Below are positions 18,642 through 27,835 of a stretch of DNA of 64,000 nt, piece after piece. The notes under the pieces are model-generated. The model was not told the origin of the DNA, did not search any database, and was given only the letters and a program-made list of their open reading frames with translations. This DNA is from Curtobacterium luteum (lineage in GTDB: Bacteria > Actinomycetota > Actinomycetes > Actinomycetales > Microbacteriaceae). Location: positions 62,001 to 126,000 of the forward strand of contig NZ_BMOI01000007.1 in NCBI RefSeq assembly GCF_014646995.1, written 5' to 3'. Numbering within the stretch: the first letter of the stretch is position 1; each line of letters starts with the position of its first letter. The position numbers and the translations under genes were made by a program.

Positions 18642-19253
18642 TCAGCCGGTGTAGTCGGCCCCCAGGACGACGCTCACGTCGGCGTTCGGGAAGGCCGCGG
18701 ACTGCTGTACCGCGGTCGTCCCGAGCGACTTCGCGATGCCCTGCGCGACCGCGGCGGACGCGGCCGAACGGTAGTAGACGATCGTCTGGGTCGTCCCGGT
18801 GGTCCCGGCGTCGCCCGTCGAGGTGATCCTCCACCCGGCGCCGCTGAGCGCGGTGCTCGCGCGACCGGCGAGGCCGGTCGTGTTCGTGCCGTTGAGCACG
18901 ACGACCGTGGTGGTGCCCTGCTGCGCCGGCGTCGCCGCGGTGGCACCGGAGGACGATCCGGTGCCGGCGGAGGACGAGGACGACGAGGACGAGGACGGCG
19001 ACGAGGACGGCCGGCCCGACGCGGAAGCCGTCGGCGACGACGTGGTGGTGGTGCCCGACGTGCTGTCGAAGGAGTCCCCACCGGTCGCGAGCCCGAGCGC
19101 GAGCACGCCGATCCCGACGAGGACCCCCGTGGCGAGCGCAGCCCACGCGAAGACGATCCAGCCGCGGCCCCGACGCTGGGGGCCGCGGTGCGCGCCGACG
19201 CGCGGCCCGTCGGTGACGTCGTCGAACCGGTCTCGGGGGAATCTCTCGGTCAT
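18642..19253 (-). CDS. LytR C-terminal-domain membrane protein
   Basis: A 203-residue protein: a cytoplasmic N-terminus (1-32), a membrane helix (33-57), a Ser/Thr-rich extracellular linker (62-110, with a run of Ser), and a LytR_C domain (about 115-203) that starts TTTVVVLNGTNTTGLA. That domain is usually found on or near LytR-CpsA-Psr wall ligases; its exact role is unknown. ATG 19253 overlaps the upstream DUF3263 stop by four bases (ATGA), so the two are coupled, a standard actinobacterial pair. Confidence 0.88.
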   Translation of the reverse strand: MTERFPRDRFDDVTDGPRVGAHRGPQRRGRGWIVFAWAALATGVLVGIGVLALGLATGGDSFDSTSGTTTTSSPTASASGRPSSSPSSSSSSSSSAGTGSSSGATAATPAQQGTTTVVVLNGTNTTGLAGRASTALSGAGWRITSTGDAGTTGTTQTIVYYRSAASAAVAQGIAKSLGTTAVQQSAAFPNADVSVVLGADYTG

Positions 19254-19576
19254 CGGTCCTCTTCGCGGGGTTCTGGTGCGCCTCCGGGGAGCGCGAAGCT
19301 GCGCCCCGCCCGCGCCGTGACACGGGCGTGCCGGAGTCGTTGCAGCCGGGTGACCAGCTGCGGGTCGTACGCGAGCGCCGCCGGTGAGTCGATCACGCGG
19401 TCGAGCACCTGGTAGTAGCGCGCGGGCGACATGTCGAACTCGACCCGGATCTCCGCTTCCTTGGTCCGGTCGTGCCGCGCGCGGTCGTGCTCGAAGGTGA
19501 GCACGTGCAGGTCGAGCTCGCTGAGCGCGTCTGCGGGGGTGGCGGTCACTGCGGGTCCGATCGCGGGGCTGGGCAC
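19250..19576 (-). CDS. DUF3263 protein, helix-turn-helix-like
   Basis: A protein of up to 108 residues of the actinobacterial DUF3263 family, recognisable by ELDLHVLTFEHDR and MSPARYYQVLDRVIDSP. It looks like a small sigma-70 region-4-like or helix-turn-helix protein. The start is uncertain: the GTG at 19576 gives the longest version, while another in-frame GTG nine codons later is also possible. It is coupled to the LytR_C gene by an ATGA overlap. Confidence 0.85.
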   Translation of the reverse strand: MPSPAIGPAVTATPADALSELDLHVLTFEHDRARHDRTKEAEIRVEFDMSPARYYQVLDRVIDSPAALAYDPQLVTRLQRLRHARVTARAGRSFALPGGAPEPREEDR

Positions 19577-19646
19577 GGGTCTCGGTCATCGTAGGGGTGC
19601 GGTCCTGCCGGACCCTGGCACGGTGCTGGACTGTCGCGAACCCGGG

Positions 19647-20729
19647 TCACAGGTTCGGGTCGCGGAGCCACCGCACCCGGGTGCCGAACGGGTCCGAGAC
19701 GGCCATGGCCACGCCGTCCAGCGAGGCCGTCGCGAACGCGTCCGGGTCGGCCGGGCCGACGCCGGCGGGCAGCGTCGCCGCGACGCCGGACAGGATGCCG
19801 GTGCGCTCCAGCGCGATCCAGTGCACGCCACGCTCCTCGATGCGGTCGACGACGCGCTGCCGGTCCGCGCCAGGCACGTACACGAGCGTCCCCGTGGTCA
19901 GCACCACCGGTTCGCAGTGGACCGGCAGGTGGTCGAGTGCGCGGTCCAGGTCACCGGGCAGGCTCCCCCGCAGCCGGACGGGAGGCACGGCGAGCGCCGC
20001 CGACGCCGCCTCGCGCATCAGGGCGGTGCGGTCCGTCGCCTCGGGCGGAACGGCCTCGACGAGTCGGTCGAACGCGCCCGGCGCGGCGAGGTCGATCGGG
20101 TTCGGGTCGAGTGCGACCCGCGCGCCGATGACGATCGGGCGGTCCGCCGGCGCCGGGACCGTCCCGGTGGCCTCGGCGACGATGTCGACGGCGGGAGTTC
20201 CGACGGCGGTGTGCATCCGGACTCGGTCGGACCGCGCCCCCGCACGGATGTCGCGGCCCCGCACACCGGGCCGCGGTGCGCGCCCGGGGGCGCGGAGCTC
20301 GGCGCCGTCGGGCCGTCCGGGGACGACGTAGTCGAGCGTCACGCGGTCCGGGATCGAGCAGAGCCCCGCCGCGGCACCCGCGTCCACGAGGCCGAGCGGA
20401 CGCCCGATCCGCGCGGCCAGCGCCGCGACGAGCGGGACGACCGGGGCGAGCCGACGTGGGTCGTTGGCCTGCACCGTGGCGGACCGGAGATGCTCGACCA
20501 GGGCGGGTCGTGCCTCCCGGCCGAGTGCGCGGAGCGCGTCCGGATCCGTCGGGTCGGCGCCCAGCCGCCGGGCGACCGCGAAGACCAGCTCCGGCTGCCG
20601 CTGCTGCTCGGGGACCTCGTCGAGGAGCGCGACGAGGCCGTCGTCGAGTGACCGTGCCCACGCGGCGTACGTCGGGGACACCCCGGCGATGCGGTCCGCG
20701 TACGCGCTGTAGCGGTCACGGGTGGTCAC
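19647..20729 (-). CDS. DUF2332 family protein
   Basis: A 360-residue protein of the actinobacterial DUF2332 family. It opens with a helical region (YSAYADRIAGVSPTYAAWA) followed by a Rossmann-like segment LGLVDAGAAAGLC reminiscent of a methyltransferase glycine loop. Function is unknown. The start is a GTG at 20729 that overlaps the upstream acetyltransferase stop as GTGA; the much longer frame to 21035 runs over that gene. Confidence 0.82.
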   Translation of the reverse strand: MTTRDRYSAYADRIAGVSPTYAAWARSLDDGLVALLDEVPEQQRQPELVFAVARRLGADPTDPDALRALGREARPALVEHLRSATVQANDPRRLAPVVPLVAALAARIGRPLGLVDAGAAAGLCSIPDRVTLDYVVPGRPDGAELRAPGRAPRPGVRGRDIRAGARSDRVRMHTAVGTPAVDIVAEATGTVPAPADRPIVIGARVALDPNPIDLAAPGAFDRLVEAVPPEATDRTALMREAASAALAVPPVRLRGSLPGDLDRALDHLPVHCEPVVLTTGTLVYVPGADRQRVVDRIEERGVHWIALERTGILSGVAATLPAGVGPADPDAFATASLDGVAMAVSDPFGTRVRWLRDPNL

Positions 20730-21193
20730 GGCCGGTGCATCCCCACGTGCCGGATGCCGGCCTCCTCGTAGGGCTCGCCGAACCGGACGAAGCCGTGACG
20801 CTCGTACAGTCCGGCGACGTACTCCTGGGCGTGCAGCACGAAGGGCTCGTCGCCGTGCTCGTCGAGGACCGCGGCGACGAGGCGCCCGGCGATCCCCCGC
20901 CCGCGGTGCGCCGGGTCCGTCGCGACCCGGCCGATCACCCACGCCGGCGGGACGGCGCCGTCCGGGTGCGGCTCGCCAGGGGCGGGTCGGACCAGCCGGA
21001 GGTACCCCACCGCTCGGGTGTCGGTTCCGAACCACCAGTGCTCGGTGTCCGCGTGGCGGTCACGGCCGTCGAAGTCCTCGGCGGTGACCCGCTGCTCGAG
21101 GGCGAAGACGCGGTTCCGGAGCACCACGATGCCGTACAGTTCGTCCGTCGTCAGACGGCCCCAGCGGGCGCGGTGCACGGAATGCTCGGACAT
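20726..21193 (-). CDS. GNAT acetyltransferase, ElaA-like
   Basis: A 155-residue GNAT enzyme. The acetyl-CoA loop reads VATDPAHRGRGIAGRLV, and the start ELYGIVVLRNRVFALEQ is typical of the ElaA subfamily. The acceptor is unknown. A TAAACT -10 lies seven bases before ATG 21193, so the transcript is probably leaderless. It is the first gene of a two-gene operon with DUF2332 (GTGA overlap). Confidence 0.87.
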   Translation of the reverse strand: MSEHSVHRARWGRLTTDELYGIVVLRNRVFALEQRVTAEDFDGRDRHADTEHWWFGTDTRAVGYLRLVRPAPGEPHPDGAVPPAWVIGRVATDPAHRGRGIAGRLVAAVLDEHGDEPFVLHAQEYVAGLYERHGFVRFGEPYEEAGIRHVGMHRP

Positions 21194-21250
21194 CGGCGCG
21201 AGTTTACTGAAGGTGGCCGTCCACAGCGGCGACAGGAGCAGGAGGAACAC

Positions 21251-21652
21251 ATGGCATACAACGTCGACAAGTCCGACGCCCAGTGGCGCGAGGAGCTCTC
21301 CCCGGACCAGTACGCCGTCCTGCGTCAAGCCGGCACCGAGCGGCCGTGGACCGGTGAGCTCCTCGACGAGGAGCGCGCCGGCGTCTACACGTGTGCGGCG
21401 TGCGGCGCGGAGCTGTTCAAGAGCGGGACGAAGTTCGACTCCGGCTGCGGCTGGCCGTCGTTCTACGAGTCGGTGCGGCCCGAGGCCGTGCAGCTCATCG
21501 AGGACAACTCGCTCGGGATGCAGCGCACCGAGGTCCGCTGCGCGAACTGCGGGTCCCACCTGGGGCACGTGTTCCCGGACGGGTTCGGCACGCCGACCGG
21601 CGACCGCTACTGCATGAACTCGCTGTCGCTGAACTTCTCGGCGTCCGAGTGA
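21251..21652 (+). CDS. msrB: Peptide-methionine (R)-S-oxide reductase
   Basis: A 133-residue MsrB, which reduces the R-sulfoxide of methionine in damaged proteins. The zinc CxxC pairs are CAAC (48-51) and CANC (97-100); the catalytic Cys is in GDRYCMNSLSL. A strong GGAGGAACAC ribosome site precedes ATG 21251. It stands alone, just before tRNA-Thr. Confidence 0.97.
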   Translation: MAYNVDKSDAQWREELSPDQYAVLRQAGTERPWTGELLDEERAGVYTCAACGAELFKSGTKFDSGCGWPSFYESVRPEAVQLIEDNSLGMQRTEVRCANCGSHLGHVFPDGFGTPTGDRYCMNSLSLNFSASE

Positions 21653-21685
21653 GTCCCGACGCGTCCCGCTAGAGTGGGCGCGTCA

Positions 21686-21758
21686 GCCGGCATGGCGCAA
21701 TTGGTAGCGCACCGTACTTGTAATACGGGGGTTGCGGGTTCGAGTCCCGCTGCCGGCC
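21686..21758 (+). tRNA. tRNA-Thr (TGT)
   Basis: Cloverleaf with acceptor GCCGGCA/TGCCGGC, anticodon stem CCGTA/TACGG, loop CTTGTAA (anticodon TGT, reading ACA) and T-loop GGTTCGAGTCC. CCA is not encoded. A TAGAGT -10 element lies at about 21670. Confidence 0.95.
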
Positions 21759-21800
21759 CTCTGCACCGACGATGCTGGCCGCGCGTGATCGCCGGGAAGA

Positions 21801-21834
21801 CGGAGGCCCGGGCGAGTGATCGCCCGGGCCTCCG
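21801..21834. terminator. Strong hairpin between tRNA-Thr and the convergent reductase
   Basis: A perfect 14-bp stem CGGAGGCCCGGGCG and complement, loop AGTGAT. It lies 43 bases past tRNA-Thr and can serve as its terminator. Confidence 0.8.
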
Positions 21835-21983
21835 GCGTACGTGGAACACGGATCAGGGGGTGTTCCTCATCGCTCGACACGGTAACCAGCCGGTCGTGAG
21901 AAGAGGATGACACCGCACCGAAACGGAAGTCCACACTCGCGTGCCGATTGCGCGGCTTTCCGCATGGACGTCGCAGCGGGCGG

Positions 21984-23015
21984 TCAGCGGCCTCCCGTGA
22001 TCTTCCGTTCGCGCTGCGCCACACCTGCGGTTCCGTACGGGTAGTCGTCGATCCGGGGAGCGCTGGCATCGGTCAGCCTGCGGAGTTCGGACTCGTCGAG
22101 GACGAGGTCGGCGGCACCGAGGTTGTCCTCGAGCTGCGAGACCGTCCGGGCGCCGAGGATGACGCTCGTGACGGCGGGCTGGGCGAGCAGCCAGGCGAGG
22201 GCGACCTGCGACTTCGAGGCGCCGTGCGCGTCGGCGACGGCGGACACCGCGTCGAGGACGGCCCAGGTGCGCTCGTCGCCGTTGCGGGCTTCCCAGGCCT
22301 CCATGCCGCGCTGCGGGTTCTCGCCGAGGCGGGTCGCGCCGGTCGGGGCCTCGTCGCGCTGGTACTTCCCGGACAGCCAACCGCCGGCGAGGGGCGACCA
22401 CGGCAGCAGGCCGATGCCGGCGTCGAGGCAGGCGGGGACGACCTCGTGCTCGATGTCGCGGACGAGGAGGTTGTACTGCGGCTGGAGCGTCACGGGCGGC
22501 GCCCACCCGTGGCCGCGGGCCTCGTACACGGCCTTGGTGATCTGGTAGCCGAGGTAGTTCGAGAACCCGTAGGACCCGATCTTGCCGGCGGACACGGCGT
22601 CGTCGAGGAAGCGCAGGGTCTCCTCGATCGGGGTGAGGGCGTCCCACGCGTGCATCTGGTACAGGTCGATCGTCTCGACGCCGAGCCGGTCGAGCGAGGC
22701 GTCGAGCGCGCGGGAGAGGTGGCGGCGGGAGAGACCGACGTCGTTCGGCCCGTCGCCCTGGGGGAAGCGGCCCTTGGTCGCGAGGACGACCTGCTGCGCC
22801 TCGGTGGGGTGCGCCGTGAGCCAGCGCCCGATGATGCGCTCGGACTCGTTGCCCGAGTACACGTCGGCGGTGTCGACGAGCGTGCCGCCGGCCGCGACGA
22901 ACGTGTCGAGCATCTGGTGGGAGGTGGGTTCGTCGGCTTCGCTGCCGAACGTCATGGTGCCGAGGGTCAGCGTCGACACCGATGTCCCGCTGTTGCCGAG
23001 GAGTCTGTAGTCCAT
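21984..23015 (-). CDS. Aldo/keto reductase
   Basis: A 343-residue aldo/keto reductase, distinct from the one at 2104. Catalytic residues: Asp and Tyr in DTADVYSG, Lys in VLATKGRF, His in LYQMHAWD. The C-terminal cofactor segment SVILGARTVSQLEDN is present. Start ATG 23015 is preceded at seven bases by TAGCGT, a probable leaderless promoter; the longer frame continues into the neighbouring gene on the same strand but another frame. Substrate unknown. Confidence 0.92.
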   Translation of the reverse strand: MDYRLLGNSGTSVSTLTLGTMTFGSEADEPTSHQMLDTFVAAGGTLVDTADVYSGNESERIIGRWLTAHPTEAQQVVLATKGRFPQGDGPNDVGLSRRHLSRALDASLDRLGVETIDLYQMHAWDALTPIEETLRFLDDAVSAGKIGSYGFSNYLGYQITKAVYEARGHGWAPPVTLQPQYNLLVRDIEHEVVPACLDAGIGLLPWSPLAGGWLSGKYQRDEAPTGATRLGENPQRGMEAWEARNGDERTWAVLDAVSAVADAHGASKSQVALAWLLAQPAVTSVILGARTVSQLEDNLGAADLVLDESELRRLTDASAPRIDDYPYGTAGVAQRERKITGGR

Positions 23016-23068
23016 GGCCGGGACGCTACGCCCGGAGCGCGTGGACCGAGGGGATCCACGAGTACCTG

Positions 23069-23854
23069 TCAGCGGCCCTCGGACAGGAACGCGATCGCCG
23101 CCTGCCGGAAGTCCCGCGACGTCGGGGCGTTGAAGTGGTTGCGCCCCGGGATCTCGAAGAACCGCGCGTCCGGTGCTGCCGCAGCGAGCCGCACCGCGCT
23201 GTCCTTGATGCCGTCCTCGCTGCCCGCCGCCATGAGCAGCGGCTGCGACGGGGCGTTCGCCGGCGTCGGCTCGATGCTGTCCCGCATCCCCTCGACCATC
23301 GCGACGAGGGCCCGGAGGTCGTTCCCCTCGACGCCCGACGCCATCGTGAGGTACCCGTTCGTCACGCGGTCCTCGATCGGGGTGCCGTCCGCGAGGAACG
23401 CCTTCGCCTGGTCGACCGCGACGCGACGCATCGGGTCGGCGTCCGGGATGCCGCCGAACACGGCCCGGGAGACCCGGTCGGGCAGCTGCTCGGCGGTGTG
23501 CCAGCCGACGCGTGCCCCGAGCGAGTAGCCGAGGTAGGCGACGTCGTCGAGCAGGTAGGTGTCGATGACACTGACGACGTCCGCGACGAGGAGCTCCATC
23601 GAGTACGCGTCGGGGTCGTGCGGCTTCGCGGACGCGCCGTGCCCGCGCTGGTCGAGCGCGACGACGCGGTACCCGGCGCGGAGCAGGTCGCGGGTCCAGC
23701 CCGACGCGTGCCAGTTGAGCAGGGCGCCGGACGCGAACCCGTGCACCGCGACGACGACCGGAGCGTCCGGGTCCCCGAAGTCGTACGTGGCGATCGGGAG
23801 GCCGTCCGGGGACATCACTGCACGGGGACGGGGCGCTTCGGGGACGAGTGACAT
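23069..23854 (-). CDS. Alpha/beta hydrolase
   Basis: A 261-residue hydrolase. Oxyanion motif VAVHGFAS, nucleophile Ser in GYSLGAR, and the final His in PGRNHFN; the acid is probably Asp in AAGSEDGIK. It is of the chloroperoxidase/lactonase-like type but the substrate cannot be read. It is probably expressed with the reductase downstream (54-base gap, same strand). It is divergent from nnrE, whose start is only 35 bases away. Confidence 0.9.
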   Translation of the reverse strand: MSLVPEAPRPRAVMSPDGLPIATYDFGDPDAPVVVAVHGFASGALLNWHASGWTRDLLRAGYRVVALDQRGHGASAKPHDPDAYSMELLVADVVSVIDTYLLDDVAYLGYSLGARVGWHTAEQLPDRVSRAVFGGIPDADPMRRVAVDQAKAFLADGTPIEDRVTNGYLTMASGVEGNDLRALVAMVEGMRDSIEPTPANAPSQPLLMAAGSEDGIKDSAVRLAAAAPDARFFEIPGRNHFNAPTSRDFRQAAIAFLSEGR

Positions 23855-23888
23855 GGCGACCCCAGGCTAGCGGGGCACTGTGGTCGCC

Positions 23889-24714
23889 ATGGACGGCTAC
23901 GGAGCGGACCAGATCCGGGCGGCGGAGCGGCCGCACCTCGACGCGGGCGAACCCCTCATGCAGCGCGCGGCCGACGGGCTCGCCCGGGTCGTCGCGGACC
24001 TCCTCGACGACCCCGCCGTGCGACCGGGTGACGGACCGGGTTCGGTCCTGCTGCTGGTCGGGAGCGGCGACAACGGCGGTGACGCGCTGTTCGCGGGTGC
24101 GCGGCTGGCGTCGGCCGGGAGGCGCGTGGCGGTGCTGCGCGTCGGCTCACGGGTCCACGAGGCGGGCCTGGCAGCGGCGCTGGACGCCGGGGGCGCGCCT
24201 CGCCCCACCGGCACGGCCGGACCGCCGCTGGCGCGTCGCTCCGGAACCGGCGGCGTGGGCCCTGGCCGGTCCCGGTGACAGCGGACCCACCGGGACGGAC
24301 GCGGGTGCTGCGGACATCCTGCGCGCCGCGGTGCCGGACGAGGGCGGCCGCCTCGCGGCGGTCGCCGCGGAGGCGGCGCTCGACGCCGACCTCGTGCTCG
24401 ACGGGATCCTGGGCATCGGGGCGTCCGGTCCCCTGCGCTCCCCCGCCCGCGAGGTCGTGGACGCGCTGCGGGAACTCGCCCGCGACCAGCGGGCCCCGTT
24501 CGTCGTGGCCGTCGACGTGCCGAGCGGCATCGACGTCGACACGGGCGGTGTCGCGGACGAGCACGTGCTGCACGCCGACGTGACCGTCACCTTCGGCGGG
24601 GTCAAGGCAGGGCTGTTGGTCGGCCCCGCCGCGACCCTCGCCGGCCGGATCGAGCTCGTCGACGTCGGGATCGCCGCGGACCTCGCGACCGTGGAGCCAC
24701 TGGTCCGTACCTGA
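23889..24714 (+). pseudogene. nnrE: NAD(P)H-hydrate epimerase, interrupted by a frameshift
   Basis: The first frame gives MDGYGADQIRAAE and the YjeF_N motif LLVGSGDNGGDALFAGARLA, then leaves the family after LAAALDAGG. A frame shifted by one base continues it: ILGIGASGPLR, VAVDVPSGIDVDTG and VTFGGVKAGL, ending at 24714. Together they make a complete epimerase of about 275 residues, which repairs hydrated NADH. The break is best explained by one extra G in the G5 run at 24189-24193; removing it joins the halves cleanly. This is a sequencing error or a real inactivation. The start could also be the GTG at 23880. Confidence 0.85.
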
Positions 24715-24723
24715 CCCGGACGG

Positions 24724-25665
24724 TCAGGAGGCGCCGGCGTCCACTCCGTGCACCACGTCGGGGCGAGCCTCGAGCCAGGTGTCGACGAAGTGCCGGTAGT
24801 TCGCCGCGATGAGCCGCTCGGCCGCCTCGTGGTCGAGCCCTTGCTGCACGACGTCGTCGAGCGCGTCCTGCCAGTTGCTCCGGCCGATGGCGAAGCCGAC
24901 GAAGCCGTCGACCGGCGCCGCGACCCGGAGCCAGTGGTCGAGCTGCTCCTCGGGGGCGTCCCGTCCGAGCACGATGCACTGCACGCCGTCGCGCCCACCG
25001 GCCCGGACCGCGGCGACGACGCGCTCGGCGTCCTCGGAGCGGTCGAGACCCTCGAGCTTCCACACGTCCGGCTCGACGCCGTGCTCCTGCAGGTACCCGA
25101 CGACCTCGACGACGAGCCCGGGGCGAACGTCGCGGTCGTAGTCGTCCGCGGCTGCCTGCTGTTCGTCGGTGCCCGGCACGAGCAGCTCGACCAGGAACGC
25201 CCGACCGGCCCCGTGCAGGGTGCGGGAGACCTCGGCGAGACGCTCCGCCTGCGCCGCACGGTCGTCGGCGTCGAACGCGGGGTTGTCCCGGACGAGGACC
25301 TTCACGAAGTCGGGGTCGAACGCGTCGACGTGCGCGGTCCAGTCGTCGCCGTACTCGAGCTCGAACCAGTCGCGGCCGGAGCGCTCGATCGGCATGGCGA
25401 GCTGGAGCCCTGCCTCCCGGACGAGCCGGGCGACGTCGGCGCCGTACCGCTCGTCCACGAGGACGCCGGTCCGGTCCCGTGACGCCCCGGCGGCGAGGGC
25501 GCCGAGGAGACCGCGGTAGACGAGCTGCTTGCCGGCCCGGACGCGTTCGGCGTCGGCCTCGTCGGCGGGCTCGCCGGAATCGTCGCCGTAGGTGTGCTCC
25601 AGGAGCGAGGACCGCTGGTCCATCGCGAGGAGGAAGAGGGGGTGCTGTTCGTCGAGGTCGGCCAT
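24724..25665 (-). CDS. DUF2090 aldolase-like protein
   Basis: A 313-residue protein of the DUF2090 family, related to the aldolase half of myo-inositol catabolic IolC/IolJ-type proteins (TIM barrel). Motifs: FLLAMDQRSSL near the start, VLVDERYGADV, DFVKVLVRDNP, VWKLEGLDRSEDAE and CIVLGRDAPEE. Likely a 2-deoxy-5-keto-gluconate-6-phosphate aldolase-like lyase, but no inositol genes are nearby so the substrate is open. The start ATG 25665 is set by the family's opening; longer frames upstream are shadows. Confidence 0.8.
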   Translation of the reverse strand: MADLDEQHPLFLLAMDQRSSLLEHTYGDDSGEPADEADAERVRAGKQLVYRGLLGALAAGASRDRTGVLVDERYGADVARLVREAGLQLAMPIERSGRDWFELEYGDDWTAHVDAFDPDFVKVLVRDNPAFDADDRAAQAERLAEVSRTLHGAGRAFLVELLVPGTDEQQAAADDYDRDVRPGLVVEVVGYLQEHGVEPDVWKLEGLDRSEDAERVVAAVRAGGRDGVQCIVLGRDAPEEQLDHWLRVAAPVDGFVGFAIGRSNWQDALDDVVQQGLDHEAAERLIAANYRHFVDTWLEARPDVVHGVDAGAS

Positions 25666-25759
25666 GCCGCCATGCTGCTCGCGACCCCTCGATGCCCGCC
25701 CAGTGGGCGCACCCCGCCCGGTGTGAGCACCGCGCTGCCGCCGTCCGTACATTCGGGGC

Positions 25760-26653
25760 ATGACGTTCAACGACGACTCGCAGCTGTCCGGCGGCAGGGT
25801 CAAGCGGCGCGGGCGCACGGCCGCGGTGGGTGGCGGGGCGCTCGGTGTCGGCGCGATCGTGGTGTTCCTGATCGCGCAGTTCACCGGGGTGGACCTGTCC
25901 GGGGTGCTCGGCGACGGCAGCGGCGTCACGACGATCCAGCAGGGCGGCGACACCGTGGACGCCGCGCCCGAGTGCCGGACCGGCCGGGACGCGAACGCTT
26001 CGGTGGAGTGCCGGATGGAGGGGGCCGCCGAGTCGCTCGACGCCTACTGGTCGGCGGAGGCGCCGAAGCTCGGGGCCTCGTACACGAGGCCGGACTTCTA
26101 CCTCTTCCAGGACTCGACCGACACGGGCTGCGGGACGGCGTCGTCCGCGACCGGGCCGTTCTACTGCCCGCCGGACCGCGCGCTGTACGTCGACACGTCG
26201 TTCTACGACGAGCTCCAGTCGCGGTACGGGTCGTCGGGCGGACCGCTCGCGCAGATGTACGTCGTCGCGCACGAGTGGGGCCACCACGTGCAGCAGCTGC
26301 AGGGCACGTTCGCCGACACGGACCGGTCGGGCACCGGCGCGACCTCGGGCAGTGTCCGCGTCGAGCTCCAAGCCGACTGCTACGCGGGCGCTTGGGTCGG
26401 CGATGCTGCGAACACCGAGGACGCGAACGGGCAGACCTTCTTCGAGCCGATCACCCGGTCACAGATCGACGACGCGCTGTCCGCGGCGAGCGCCGTGGGC
26501 GACGACAGCATCCAGCGGCGGGCGACCGGCTCGGTGGACCCCGACTCGTTCACGCACGGGTCGAGCGAGCAGCGCCAGCGGTGGTTCCTCCGCGGCTACC
26601 AGCAGGGCGCGACGTCGTGCGACACCCTCAGCGTGCCCGGCTCGGCCCTCTGA
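25760..26653 (+). CDS. Neutral zinc metallopeptidase, YpfJ-like
   Basis: A 297-residue membrane-anchored protein: basic N-terminus (KRRGRT), a membrane helix (about 22-48), and a large extracellular domain with the zinc motif VVAHEWGHHVQQLQG and the downstream ELQADCYAG carrying the third ligand. These are the hallmarks of the YpfJ/neutral zinc metallopeptidase family. Peptidase activity is inferred. TACATT at 25748-25753 lies exactly six bases before ATG 25760, so the mRNA is leaderless. Confidence 0.92.
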   Translation: MTFNDDSQLSGGRVKRRGRTAAVGGGALGVGAIVVFLIAQFTGVDLSGVLGDGSGVTTIQQGGDTVDAAPECRTGRDANASVECRMEGAAESLDAYWSAEAPKLGASYTRPDFYLFQDSTDTGCGTASSATGPFYCPPDRALYVDTSFYDELQSRYGSSGGPLAQMYVVAHEWGHHVQQLQGTFADTDRSGTGATSGSVRVELQADCYAGAWVGDAANTEDANGQTFFEPITRSQIDDALSAASAVGDDSIQRRATGSVDPDSFTHGSSEQRQRWFLRGYQQGATSCDTLSVPGSAL

Positions 26654-26685
26654 CCGTGCCTGGTTCGGCCCGCTGAGCCCGGCGG

Positions 26686-27645
26686 TCAGTCGGAGCTGGC
26701 GCTGGCCGACGGGGTCGGCGTCGGCGTCGGGGTCGGCGTCGCGGTGGCGTCGGTCGACCCGGCCGCGCTGAGCACGAACGTCCGGAAGTCGTCGTTCGTG
26801 ATCGGGTCGGTGAGCTGGTACTGCTGCCCGTTCACGAGCACGAGCGGCGTGCCCGGGAAGCTCGTCAGGTCGGTCCCCGGGATCTTCCCGTCGGAGACGT
26901 CGTTCGTGCGCTCGGTCACCCAGCGCGCGTAGGTCTGGTCGCGGATGCAGTCGGCGATCGCCCGCTGGTCGCGCACGCCGTCGACGCTGCGGACGACGCT
27001 CACGAGGTCGGCGTCGCTGAGGCCCGCGGTGCCCTCCTCGGGCTGCTCGGCGAACAGGGCGGTGTTGAACGCGAAGAACTGGTCCGGCGAACGGTCCGCG
27101 ACGCACGCGGCCGCGTTCGCGGCCCGGAGCGAGTACTTCGTGCCCTGCGAGCGGTTCGCCAGGATCGCCACCGGGTGGATGTCGACCGTGGCGGCACCGG
27201 AGTCGACGAGGCCCTGGATGTACTCGCCGTTCGCCTTCTCGAACTGCCCGCACGTCGGGCAGAGGTAGTCGATGTAGGTCGTGATGTGCACCGTGCCGGA
27301 GCCGTCCGACGACGATGCGGACGGGGTGGCGCCGGTGGTCTGCGCCTTCAGGCCCTGCCCGATCGTGATGCCGCCCTGCGACATGTTCGACGGCCCGGGG
27401 CCTGCCGGCCGTGCCGAATCGACGAGGACGAGCGTGACGATGGTGGCCGCGGCGAGGAGCACGACGCCGATGCCGATCTGGATGCCGAGCCTCGTCCCGC
27501 GCTGCCGACGCTTCTGCCGGGTGCGGTGCCGCTGCGCGCGCTGCCGGGCAGCCTCGCGGCGGTGGTTCCGACCGGCGGCTGCCCGCGCGGCACGATCAGC
27601 GGCTGCACGCTCGGGGCGGGCGTCACCCTCGGGGCGGTTGGTCAT
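26686..27645 (-). CDS. Membrane-anchored DsbA-like thioredoxin-fold protein
   Basis: A 319-residue protein: basic, coiled N-terminus rich in Arg and Ala (1-55), membrane helix (about 56-78), then an extracellular DsbA-type thioredoxin domain (about 110-300) with the active site CPTC in YIDYLCPTCGQF and a cis-Pro loop PGTPLVLVNG. The tail is a Thr-Pro repeat followed by SASASSD. It should form or isomerise disulfides in exported proteins. ATG 27645 is chosen for the family-like cytoplasmic start MTNRPEG. Confidence 0.9.
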   Translation of the reverse strand: MTNRPEGDARPERAAADRAARAAAGRNHRREAARQRAQRHRTRQKRRQRGTRLGIQIGIGVVLLAAATIVTLVLVDSARPAGPGPSNMSQGGITIGQGLKAQTTGATPSASSSDGSGTVHITTYIDYLCPTCGQFEKANGEYIQGLVDSGAATVDIHPVAILANRSQGTKYSLRAANAAACVADRSPDQFFAFNTALFAEQPEEGTAGLSDADLVSVVRSVDGVRDQRAIADCIRDQTYARWVTERTNDVSDGKIPGTDLTSFPGTPLVLVNGQQYQLTDPITNDDFRTFVLSAAGSTDATATPTPTPTPTPSASASSD

Positions 27646-27794
27646 CGGTGTGGAGTCCTCCTGATCGGGTGTCCGCACGCTCCGCGTCCCCACTCGGCGG
27701 ACGGACCCGGCGATTGTAGTGGGCTGCTCTGGGAACCACCCAACCAGCCGGGAACCACTGGCGCTCCACGGGGAAGTCGTGTTGTATGAGCACC

Positions 27795-27814
27795 GATGGT
27801 CGACGGCGACCATC
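27795..27814 (+). ncRNA. Upstream hairpin in the msiK/ugpC leader
   Basis: Perfect 8-bp stem GATGGTCG/CGACCATC with loop ACGG, about 20 bases before the msiK-type element. It may be part of the same leader RNA. Confidence 0.5.
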
Positions 27815-27835
27815 CGGGGCCCCCACGGGCAACCG

